From NCBI GenBank assembly GCA_913061095.1, contig CAJXVM010000011.1, forward strand, positions 1 through 64,000: DNA of 64,000 nucleotides, given 5' to 3'. Shown one piece after another: positions 27,436-35,126 of the stretch (position 1 is the stretch's first letter; each line of letters starts with the position of its first letter). A program made the translations under genes and the position numbers. Under the pieces are notes generated by a model that saw only the letters and a list, made by a program, of their open reading frames with translations, did no database searches and was not told the origin of the DNA. This DNA comes from an uncultured Ignavibacteria bacterium. Lineage in GTDB: Bacteria > Bacteroidota > Ignavibacteria > SZUA-365.

Positions 27436-28003
27436 TTCACTCTTCCAATTCTTCTGTGTTTATAATAGTTAATAAGACAGATTACTCTAAAAGTCGTGTA
27501 CGCCTAGCAATCTGCCAATTCCTGAGTCCAACATGCCCTGCATATTCGGGAGATTTCTTTAGTATTGCTCTACACCGGGGTCTATCCTCCTGAACAGAAA
27601 CGGGAATACATACTTTATATTGCATACAACAATTGCGCTGTTACTTAATGCCTCAGCGATGCCACTCGAGACCCGATCGTTGAATAAGACAAGACTGTCA
27701 TCGAGATCTCTTCGCGGTTATATTGATCATAATCACGCTGCTGCATCGGCATCACTCCATGGTTGTGAAGTCAGTGGGATTACGTCCGTTTCATTTCGGT
27801 CAGGACATCGGACTACAGGTACACGGCCTACTGACATTTCAATCCGAAGAGCAGTCCATGGTTGCCGTTTCGACTCACCTCAACTACGTGAAACAGCTTT
27901 CAGTTTATTGGAAAATCCAGATGGAAACCTCTGACACTATGAATTCTGGCCAACATCATCAAGCTCCTGATGTAAATGCATTTATATAGATAGCCAATTC
28001 GAT
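27436..28003. other. AT-rich intergenic region without a credible gene
   Basis: 568 bases upstream of the 27435 start. Short frames exist on the plus strand, but they have no ribosome-binding site, no recognisable domain and atypical composition. The stretch is AT-rich and probably carries the promoter of the vWA gene (AT-rich boxes near 27460-27490). It ends in the flank of the palindrome pair at 28004. Confidence 0.6.
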
Positions 28004-28041
28004 TTTTACCCGGGTAAAAACCCTATTTTACCCGGGTAAAA
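28004..28041. repeat. Paired TTTTACCCGGGTAAAA palindromes, second locus
   Basis: Two perfect 16-base palindromes at 28004-28019 and 28026-28041, centres 22 bases apart exactly as at 8587-8624. They are preceded by the same flank AGATAGCCAA (27988-27997). They begin 15 bases after the end of the minus-strand lipoprotein gene at 28056. Confidence 0.92.
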
Positions 28042-28055
28042 TTGTATATTTTCTG

Positions 28056-29129
28056 CTACTGCCGCGTCATGGCGCCCTGGCCTTTGAGGATGGCGGTGTG
28101 TTCGCCGGTGCGCTCCATGGTCGATGTCGCGTATTCGCTGCCCATGGCGTAGGTGACTTCGTTGCCGTCGATGGAAATGATCCAGGTGCGGACTGTATGC
28201 CGCTTCTCCACATCGCGCAGCGTGGACGCGTTGACGGTGCCCATGGTGACGGTGCCGCCGCCGGTACGCGCATCGACCTCGAAGATCTGGATGAATTTGA
28301 CGTCCATGCCCATGGTCCGCGCGTAGAATCCTTCGTCCTGCACCCAGATGCCCGATCCCGCCCCGAGCCATCCGAGGGCGTCACGCGCGGAAGTGAATGC
28401 CATAGCGGATGCCCTCTCCGCTTCCCGCCGGTCTTCGTACCACTGCTCGACGAGCGCTTTCTTTTCGTCGATGCGTATTTTGAAATCCTCGAAGCGGTGC
28501 CGGACATCGTCCGTGAGCAGGGTCGTGAATGCGCCGACGGGATCGGTGTTGGCAAACGCCGCATGTTCGTAGAGCTGCGGGGTGTCGTACCCGTAGTCGT
28601 ATGGCTCGTAGAAATCGTGTTCCTGCGGTTCGTAATCGAAGGAGGTCAGCACGCGGAAGTAGAGTCCCTCCGCCGGTATGTCCCCGCCGTCGAGTTCCCA
28701 GGCGGTCTCGTAATCAGCATCGAGATATTCCCGGATCTGTGGTTCCCGAAACGAGACCTTGAACCAGAGGAGCACGTTCTTCGCTGCGTTGAACAGCGGA
28801 TCGTCCGGATCGAGATGCAGCACGTACATTTCTGTTGTCTCACCACCGACTTCCGTCTCCGTCGTTGCGTTCAGCGCCTCCCATGCTTCGTCCAGGCTGC
28901 CGTCTTTCGTGAGTTGTCCGACCTCTGCGAGCAGGATCCCAGCGTGCGGATTCATCGGAACGGTAGCATCCACCGCCGCGGCGTCGATCTCCTCGAATGC
29001 CTGTTTCGCTTCATCGAATTGCATCTGCGCCAGCAGATCCACCGCTTCGCGGTATCGATCCTCCGGACTCTGGCATCCCGTAAACAGGATTGCCGTGACA
29101 AGCAATGCGTATCCCGTAACAATTCTCAT
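28056..29129 (-). CDS. Putative lipoprotein with an N-terminal TPR-like helical repeat
   Basis: 357 residues. Signal with lipobox (AILFTGC, then QSPED), so probably lipid-anchored. Residues ~25-55 (YREAVDLLAQMQFDEAKQAFEEI) form a TPR-like helix pair. The middle is rich in acidic and aromatic residues, including a short stretch with YEPYDYGYDTPQ. The C-terminal ~110 residues look like a small beta domain (GIWVQDEGFYARTMGMDVK onward). No family is recognised. The ATG at 29129 is preceded by GCAGGTGC. It stands alone between a long upstream gap and the 28004 palindromes. An envelope role is likely from the lipobox; nothing more specific is supported. Confidence 0.82.
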   Translation of the reverse strand: MRIVTGYALLVTAILFTGCQSPEDRYREAVDLLAQMQFDEAKQAFEEIDAAAVDATVPMNPHAGILLAEVGQLTKDGSLDEAWEALNATTETEVGGETTEMYVLHLDPDDPLFNAAKNVLLWFKVSFREPQIREYLDADYETAWELDGGDIPAEGLYFRVLTSFDYEPQEHDFYEPYDYGYDTPQLYEHAAFANTDPVGAFTTLLTDDVRHRFEDFKIRIDEKKALVEQWYEDRREAERASAMAFTSARDALGWLGAGSGIWVQDEGFYARTMGMDVKFIQIFEVDARTGGGTVTMGTVNASTLRDVEKRHTVRTWIISIDGNEVTYAMGSEYATSTMERTGEHTAILKGQGAMTRQ

Positions 29130-29520
29130 ACTGCACCTGCGTTGTGTTCGCTGAAATGGGCTGGAATGAAGACCGTGATTCTATGCTCCATGTATATTGC
29201 GGCCAGTTCGGCTGGATGGTGAATTCCGGGCGATGCGTCTCCTCTCGCGGGTGTGAACAATCCTCAGAACTCCCGCGCTTTTTGTGAGGATGTTTCACGG
29301 GCATTCTCACGTCCCTTCCCCATATGGTGCATATACGGCAATTCCGTGCCGGTGCGTCCGCTGGCACGGAGTTTGCTAACTATATATATGTAGCCCTGTT
29401 TCCACTCATTGGTGCTGATCAGTCCTTTGATACCTCCGTATTTCCAGCCGCTGCTATTCTTCGGTCTCCGGGCCGGCGGGATGCGGCGGTTTTCAGTCAT
29501 CTCTTCCCAAGGAGGGTATC
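29130..29520. other. Divergent intergenic region with one hairpin
   Basis: 391 bases between divergent genes. It contains an inverted repeat TCCGTGCC (29343-29350) and GGCACGGA (29363-29370) with a 12-base loop, then an AT-rich TATATATATG tract (29380-29390). These could be an operator or leader hairpin and a -10 region for the 29521 gene. No reading frame here is convincing. Confidence 0.45.
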
Positions 29521-30351
29521 ATGAAACGACTCATCATCATCCTGGCACTGCTGGCGTTTGCCCACGAGGGCATGACGGCACAGACGGACCACCTCCCTTC
29601 CAATGACTTCGCCATCGTCGTCTACAAGTACAATGCGACGGTGAATATCCTGGCACGTGAGAGCGCGAGCGCCCCGTATGACGTGCTCGTCACGGGCGGA
29701 CTGCATCGCTCGTTTCCCACCGGTCCGAAGGTGCTCTACGGCGACGAGCGCATTCCCGAAGGGATCTACGAGGCGCGTATCGTTCCGGACGGGTCGTCGG
29801 TGCGCATCGAGTTTCCCTTCCAGTCCCTGCCCGGCATCTTCGAGCACTATCGCGTCACGGGTCCGACACTGGACCGCAACGTGATTCCCGCGCACGCGGA
29901 TGTCTTCGAGGATATCACGCGCGCGGCGGCGGCGATGCATGCGGTGGGACGCCGGACGATTCCGGTGATGATCCTGCCCGGCACGCTGGAGCCGGCGGTG
30001 GCCGAGCGGCTCGAACGGGCGCGCAACGTGAAGCCGTGGCAGTCGCTCGACGCGGTGCGCGCATCCTGCCTGCGCTGGAAGCCGGTCGAGGAATACTTCA
30101 TCCGCACCGGATACATCCCCGAACTGCGCTTCGACGGGGAGGATATCATCATCGTGCCCGCCGCGCGGGAGCGGGAGCAGTGCCCTGTATCCCTCTTGGC
30201 CGAGCCGTTGGCTCGGCCCTACCATCCAGCGTTCTGCAACCCTGGTCGATATATGACAACGATCCTCGCGTGCCCTGTATCCCTCTTGGCCGAGCCGTTG
30301 GCTCGGCCCTCTCGCGCATGGTCCCACGCAGCAGTTTTGACATTTTCATGA
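29521..30351 (+). CDS. Secreted L,D-transpeptidase-like protein, catalytic motif not seen, C-terminus altered by DNA repeats
   Basis: 276 residues. Signal peptide (1-20, HEGMTAQ). The segment TGPKVLYGDERIPEGIYEA (about 63-81) matches the GPK..GD.RTPEGxY signature that starts L,D-transpeptidase (YkuD-like) domains, which cross-link peptidoglycan. The SHGC catalytic motif of that family is not seen, so it is either a degenerate or non-catalytic relative or a coincidental match. Two copies of a 40-base hairpin repeat lie within the last ~57 codons and are translated as CPVSLLAEPLARP twice; the original C-terminus probably ended near residue 220. ATG 29521 follows AAGGAGG. The gene itself is well supported; the family call is tentative. 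Confidence 0.75.
   Translation: MKRLIIILALLAFAHEGMTAQTDHLPSNDFAIVVYKYNATVNILARESASAPYDVLVTGGLHRSFPTGPKVLYGDERIPEGIYEARIVPDGSSVRIEFPFQSLPGIFEHYRVTGPTLDRNVIPAHADVFEDITRAAAAMHAVGRRTIPVMILPGTLEPAVAERLERARNVKPWQSLDAVRASCLRWKPVEEYFIRTGYIPELRFDGEDIIIVPAAREREQCPVSLLAEPLARPYHPAFCNPGRYMTTILACPVSLLAEPLARPSRAWSHAAVLTFS
30181..30310. repeat. Two copies of a 40-bp hairpin-forming direct repeat inside a gene
   Basis: Identical 40-base units at 30181-30220 and 30271-30310, exactly 90 bases apart. Each contains the inverted repeat GGCCGAGCC-GTT-GGCTCGGCC (first copy 30198-30218). The composition and hairpin suggest a REP-like dispersed element that landed at the 3' end of the 29521 gene and was duplicated. 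Confidence 0.9.
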
Positions 30352-30418
30352 CAACGCGCCGGTGTGCTATGGCCATCTTACGACAGACAACGTCGGAAAG
30401 AGTGAAATGGAGGTGAAC

Positions 30419-31417
30419 ATGAAATCCCTTAATATGTGTATGCTTTTCTGCCTGCTCGCGCTCACATGCGCGTGCAGCGAGGAGGATCCGGTCAGCGCTC
30501 CGCCGGACGACGATCCCCAGACGACGATCGACACACCGGAAATTCTCTCACCTGAAGCGGACGCACTCTGCTCGGTTACCGGTATCCGCTTCGAATGGAA
30601 AGCCATCAAAAACGCACACCGCTATCAGCTGCAGCTCGGCCGCACCGAACTGTCCGCATTCGAGGTGCTGTTCGATACGACACTCACCATAACACTGTGC
30701 AGGCCGGCGTTGGATCTCGCCTACTGCGGCGGCACGTTCGCCTGGCGCGTTCGCTCGCTCGGGTCCGGCACGGAAGTCTCTGACTGGTCCGATCTCCGGA
30801 AGCTCCGATTCCAGAGCGTCGAGGAAGAATTCTCGAATCGTACACTGCGGCTGCAGATGACCGCACTGCAAACCGTGTACCTCACTGAAGACCGGCTCTG
30901 GCATCCGGGCGACCCGCGGATCGGTGACCCGGACGAGGACTATGCGCTTTATCATGACCTGTACTTCGAATGGTACGGGACAAACGGAGACCGGTTCGAA
31001 TATCTGGCGGTCAATAAAACCGTGAATCCGTGGTGGCATGAAGACAGCGTGCGCCTTACGGTGCGGTTCAGCGAAGACTGGATGCGCATCACGCACGCCG
31101 ACATGTCGATTCATGAACAGGGCAGATATTATCACACGGGAAGCGGAGGTGGACGATACAACGACGGCTACCGGCGCGATCTTGATCTGCGGCTGACGGA
31201 ACTGGAACACGGGCCGCAGCCCTTCGCGTGGACGGCGGAGGGCGAGCGCAGCATCGATCATATCCTCAGCTACAGTGATTCCGCGCGGTTTTCGGGTTCC
31301 GCCACCGTCCCGAGCGGTCACGGCGGTTTCAGCACGTACACAACGGAAGATCTCCTGATTCAGCTCCAATCGTACAGCGCCACGGCGGAGACGCACATCA
31401 CGCTTAGCTGGAACTGA
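30419..31417 (+). CDS. Putative lipoprotein with a fibronectin-III-like domain
   Basis: 332 residues. The start ATG 30419 is chosen because GGAGGTGAAC precedes it and it begins a lipoprotein signal (LLALTCAC, then SEEDP); an in-frame upstream extension to 30362 adds no signal-like sequence. A proline/aspartate-rich linker follows the lipobox. Residues ~45-125 look like an FN3/Ig domain of the type TPEILSPEAD...FEWKA...YQLQLG...FAWRVRS, frequent in envelope lipoproteins of this group. The remaining ~200 residues are beta-rich with many aromatic and acidic residues and are not assigned. Probably a surface or periplasmic lipoprotein; function unknown. Confidence 0.85.
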   Translation: MKSLNMCMLFCLLALTCACSEEDPVSAPPDDDPQTTIDTPEILSPEADALCSVTGIRFEWKAIKNAHRYQLQLGRTELSAFEVLFDTTLTITLCRPALDLAYCGGTFAWRVRSLGSGTEVSDWSDLRKLRFQSVEEEFSNRTLRLQMTALQTVYLTEDRLWHPGDPRIGDPDEDYALYHDLYFEWYGTNGDRFEYLAVNKTVNPWWHEDSVRLTVRFSEDWMRITHADMSIHEQGRYYHTGSGGGRYNDGYRRDLDLRLTELEHGPQPFAWTAEGERSIDHILSYSDSARFSGSATVPSGHGGFSTYTTEDLLIQLQSYSATAETHITLSWN

Positions 31418-31426
31418 TATCGGATC

Positions 31427-31454
31427 TTGCGATCCCGTTAATTTCTTTTATATT
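31427..31454 (+). promoter_or_regulatory. Sigma-70-like promoter TTGCGA-N16-TATATT
   Basis: -35 TTGCGA (31427-31432), 16-base spacer, -10 TATATT (31449-31454), located 139 bases upstream of the 31593 ATG and just after the previous stop. Confidence 0.5.
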
Positions 31455-31592
31455 CCGCTGTATCAGTACGCAACGAACATACTGACGTTTCGGGAAACGG
31501 CATGGCCGCCGTCCTTCACCCCTGCGTCCGATGAAGGGAACATCGGCGGTCCTTGCCATCTCAATCCACGGACGTACCATCCTGGAGGGATT

Positions 31593-34500
31593 ATGCGACT
31601 TCACGCCGGATTTTTCGCACTGACGTTCGCGGGACTGCTTCTCTGCGTCCCGCTCGCGGGACAGCAGACCGCGTCTGATTCCCCGCCCTCGACGTTGACC
31701 AATGAAAGCTACGTGAAGATGGAAGGAAACGACGTGGGGATCTGGATTGCGAACAACGGGAGCATGTCGCATAATCCGCTGACCGATGCATCCGGATTCG
31801 AATGGCCGCTCGGCTCGCTGAAATACCTGCTGTACCAGGAGGGATTGCTTTTCGGCGGGAAGGTGATGGGCGAAGTCCGCATTGAGGGATCGACGTATCG
31901 TTACGGCCTGCAGGCCGGACCCATCCGTCCCGATGGTACGCCCGAGGATCCCTCCAATCCGCGCTTTCGCGTGTACCGTGTTCGCCAGCTTGACCGCTCG
32001 GAATACAACCGCCTCCAGTCCGCCGAACAGCAGCAGCTGCGCACGGACTTCCTCGCATGGCCGGTCGATGACGGCGCGCCGTGGGTGGATGCCGACAGCA
32101 ACGGAACGTATGAACCGGATTTCGACGCATGGCTGAATGGCAGCAAAGCGTATGACACGCCCGTCTTCCCCGGCCGTGAGGTTCTGTGGTATGTCGCCAA
32201 CGATCTCAATCCCTCACGAACGACCACCCTCTACGGCTCACCACCGCTGGGGCTCGAGTTCCAGGTGCTCGCCTGGTCGGGGTCGGGCAGCGCTGTCGAG
32301 GAGCGCACGGTGTTCGTCCGCTATACCATCATCAACAAGAGTATCAACACCATCACCGACGCGTACATCGCCCGCTGGGTGGATCCCGACGTGGGAGACG
32401 CCTCCGACGACCTGGTCGGCGTGGATACGACGCTCAACATGATGTATGCGTACAACGGCAGCATCATCGACGACGTGTACGATGCGTCTCCGCCCGCAGT
32501 GGGCATCACGTGGCTGCAGACCCCCGCGGTGCCCTCGCCCGGCAGCACGGCGCGCTGGGGTGACGGACTGCGCGAGGGATACCGGAACATCCCCATGAGC
32601 GCGTTCGCGTTCTACATCAACAGCGATCCCATCTACCAGGATCCGGATCTGGGCGTGCCCATCGGATCGGTGCAGATGTACAACTACCTCACCGGCGTTC
32701 TGTATGATGGCCAGCCGTATGTCGATCCCGTCTCGAGCGAAACAGTGACCTTCCCGCTCGCCGGGGATCCGCTTTCCGCGACGGGCTGGACCGACGCCAT
32801 TGTCCACCCGCCCGATGACCGGCGCATGATGTCCTCCTGCGGTCCCTTTACCCTCGCTCGCGGAGACACGCAGCAGGTCGTTCTGTCCACGACGGTCGGA
32901 CTCGGCAGCTACCCGTCCCTCGCCGTGCAGGATCTGCGTCATTCCGCCCGGAAACTGCAGCGGGAATACATCGACGGGATCACGGAACTTTCCCTCGCGG
33001 AGATCTCCCATGCACTCACCTGGCCGGAGGAGGACCGCTTCGCGCTCACGGTGTCTAGCGCGCGTGCCGCTCCCCTGCTGCGGCAGCTGGTCGCCGTCGT
33101 CCGCAGTCGGACCGGAGAGGAATTGCTGCGTTTTCAGCTCTACGATGACGGGCAGCACGGCGACGTCGGAGCGGATGACGGCGTCTATGCGAATACGCTC
33201 ACGCATGCCGCGCTGCAGACGGGCGGCGACCTGTTCATCGCCGCGGTAGAGGGAAACGACATCCGGGAAGAAACGCTGATCGCCGAGATGCTTCCGCTCG
33301 CCGGCGACGCGGGCCTCTCCGCATTCACCATCCTCTCCGATCACCTCGACTTCAACGGTGCCGCCTCCCCGGGTGAAAATGTGATCTGCGGACTGACGCT
33401 CAGCAACCGCGGCGCACAGGAACTCGGCGGTTGGTCGTTCGTCTCGCAGATCGCGGACGACGCATCCTTTGCGCGGATTTCCGAAACCATCGCGGGGCAG
33501 GAGAGCCTCGAGATCGACGGACTGACGCCCGGTATCGGCGACCTGCTGCAATTCGATATCCCGGCCGACGCGCAGCCGGGATCGACCGTGCGCATGCCGC
33601 TGCTGTTCATGAGTGATCAGTACTGCCTGTGGCGCGACACCGTGGAGATCCCCGTGACCGCGCCTTCGCGTCCGCAGTACACCGGACTGCTCGAGCATGT
33701 CGACGGTCCGGCCTTCGGCACGCTGGGATATACGGTCGTCGATCCCGCCGCGCTGCCGGAGCAGAGCATCCGGGTCAGCGTGCAGGGAGACGATTTCGGC
33801 GCGAAGACGCTGACGGTCAGGGATCACCGCAATCAGGTGCTGGCGGACAATGTTCCGCTCCCGGATGCCTACGGCCACCGCACGACGACGGTGGCGGGCC
33901 TGCGGCTGCTCTCCGGTTCGGCCACGATGTCGCTGGAGAAGCGGCAGGACGGAACAGTCATCCCCGAGCCGCTGCATTGGTATTTCGACGAACCCCGGCG
34001 TGCGTGGTTCGATCCGTATGCGGGGTATCTCACGTATGGATTCAATTTCTTCGGATCCAGCATCACGAGCCTGTTCGACATTCCCCCGGTCATGCTGGAA
34101 TTCGACCGCACCGCCCCCCGGAAGGCGTATGTCTATCTGCGCGGCGGGAGTCCGGATTACGGCTACCAGGGCTACTTCGACGGCGCCCTGCGTGCGTTCG
34201 ACATGAGCGACAGCACGAATCCCCGTCCGCTCTCCGTTGCGTTCGTCGAGCAGAACGGCAGCGCGGCGCATGACAGCACCTGGTATCCGACGAGAAATCC
34301 GGGTGACCGCGAATACCTGTCCATTCTGGATGAGATGTATTCTGAGACCCCGAATCCCGCGTACATGGTTCCGTTCAACGACAACGCGGGAGATTTTCCC
34401 ATTCTCTATTCGATCTGGCCGCTGCTGGTTTCGGATACGCTGACCTTCGAGGACGGCGACCGCTACCATATCATCCCGCGTGTGCCGATCTCGTCACGTG

Positions 34501-34826
34501 ACACGTACATGCTTGACATGACGACCGTGGGTGCGCGCCGCGACGCGCCGCCGCTCGCTGCCGATGCGGCCATGCTGTACCCGAATTATCCGAATCCCTT
34601 CAGCGGCGTGACGCGTGTGGCCTGGCGCCTCCGCACCGCGGGACATGCCGAGCTCGCCGTGTACGATGCGCTGGGACGGAAACTTCGCACGGTCGAATCC
34701 GGCTGGAAGGATGCCGGGATGCATGTCAGCACGCTCGCGCTGGATGGCGCACGTCCGGGTGTGTATTACTGCCGACTGACCGCCGGCGGCCGTACGATCA
34801 CGCGCAGGATGGTGCTGCTGCGGTGA
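31593..34826 (+). CDS. Large T9SS-secreted protein with choice-of-anchor X-like segment
   Basis: 1077 residues. Signal peptide (1-24, VPLAGQ). The first ~450 residues resemble long extracellular proteins of this phylum that begin with NESYVKMEGNDVGIWIANNGS and carry ALxAR-like beta segments. Around residues 490-560 the text LYDDGQHGDVGADDGVYAN matches the choice-of-anchor X type domain. The middle and later parts are beta-rich and unassigned. A type A T9SS domain (about 990-1077) begins YPNYPNPFSGVTRV and ends RRMVLLR. ATG 31593 follows GGAGGG. No catalytic motif is evident, so a structural or adhesive surface role is the most that can be said. Two tandem hairpins follow the stop. Confidence 0.88.
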   Translation: MRLHAGFFALTFAGLLLCVPLAGQQTASDSPPSTLTNESYVKMEGNDVGIWIANNGSMSHNPLTDASGFEWPLGSLKYLLYQEGLLFGGKVMGEVRIEGSTYRYGLQAGPIRPDGTPEDPSNPRFRVYRVRQLDRSEYNRLQSAEQQQLRTDFLAWPVDDGAPWVDADSNGTYEPDFDAWLNGSKAYDTPVFPGREVLWYVANDLNPSRTTTLYGSPPLGLEFQVLAWSGSGSAVEERTVFVRYTIINKSINTITDAYIARWVDPDVGDASDDLVGVDTTLNMMYAYNGSIIDDVYDASPPAVGITWLQTPAVPSPGSTARWGDGLREGYRNIPMSAFAFYINSDPIYQDPDLGVPIGSVQMYNYLTGVLYDGQPYVDPVSSETVTFPLAGDPLSATGWTDAIVHPPDDRRMMSSCGPFTLARGDTQQVVLSTTVGLGSYPSLAVQDLRHSARKLQREYIDGITELSLAEISHALTWPEEDRFALTVSSARAAPLLRQLVAVVRSRTGEELLRFQLYDDGQHGDVGADDGVYANTLTHAALQTGGDLFIAAVEGNDIREETLIAEMLPLAGDAGLSAFTILSDHLDFNGAASPGENVICGLTLSNRGAQELGGWSFVSQIADDASFARISETIAGQESLEIDGLTPGIGDLLQFDIPADAQPGSTVRMPLLFMSDQYCLWRDTVEIPVTAPSRPQYTGLLEHVDGPAFGTLGYTVVDPAALPEQSIRVSVQGDDFGAKTLTVRDHRNQVLADNVPLPDAYGHRTTTVAGLRLLSGSATMSLEKRQDGTVIPEPLHWYFDEPRRAWFDPYAGYLTYGFNFFGSSITSLFDIPPVMLEFDRTAPRKAYVYLRGGSPDYGYQGYFDGALRAFDMSDSTNPRPLSVAFVEQNGSAAHDSTWYPTRNPGDREYLSILDEMYSETPNPAYMVPFNDNAGDFPILYSIWPLLVSDTLTFEDGDRYHIIPRVPISSRDTYMLDMTTVGARRDAPPLAADAAMLYPNYPNPFSGVTRVAWRLRTAGHAELAVYDALGRKLRTVESGWKDAGMHVSTLALDGARPGVYYCRLTAGGRTITRRMVLLR

Positions 34827-34842
34827 TGACGCATCCCCGAAA

Positions 34843-34887
34843 CCGGGGCTGCGCCCCGGGCTGAATCGTGTCGCCCTTTCAGGGCGA
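34843..34887. repeat. Two tandem GC-rich hairpins after a stop codon
   Basis: CCGGGGC-TGC-GCCCCGG at 34843-34859, and TCGCCCT-TTC-AGGGCGA at 34871-34887. This paired-hairpin layout is typical of REP-like intergenic elements in several phyla and could also act as a terminator for the 31593-34826 gene. Confidence 0.7.
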
Positions 34888-34924
34888 ATACATGGATGGA
34901 TCTCCGCAGGGTTCCCTGTTCCAA

Positions 34925-34971
34925 AATGGGTGGTACCACCCATTGACATCCTGAATTTTTCTGCGTACCCT
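34925..34971 (+). promoter_or_regulatory. Promoter with 20-bp perfect palindromic operator overlapping the -35 box
   Basis: Palindrome AATGGGTGGTACCACCCATT at 34925-34944 runs directly into -35 TTGACA (34943-34948); 17 bases later comes TACCCT (34966-34971). The gene served is the beta-propeller protein at 35127. Related AATGGGTGG elements flank the divergent promoters near 62.2 kb. Confidence 0.65.
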
Positions 34972-35126
34972 TCCTCTGTCATTAGTCCCATTGTACCGGG
35001 ATCTTCGCGATCACGCATGAATCGCGGGGATCATCATATCAAGGGCATCCGCAGCGCGGATTGCCCTGCTGTGCGTTCCGTATTCTTCTCAGTTCCTGTC
35101 CCACAAGCCGATCCGCGGAGGACGCC

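Noticed and set aside
27620-27989. Two short plus-strand frames in the 27.4-28.0 kb gap
   Set aside because: No ribosome-binding site, no domain, serine/histidine-rich content typical of non-coding DNA.
32238-34469. A 743-codon open frame on the minus strand
   Set aside because: Antisense shadow of the T9SS protein at 31593-34826, which has a signal peptide and sorting domain; the shadow has neither.
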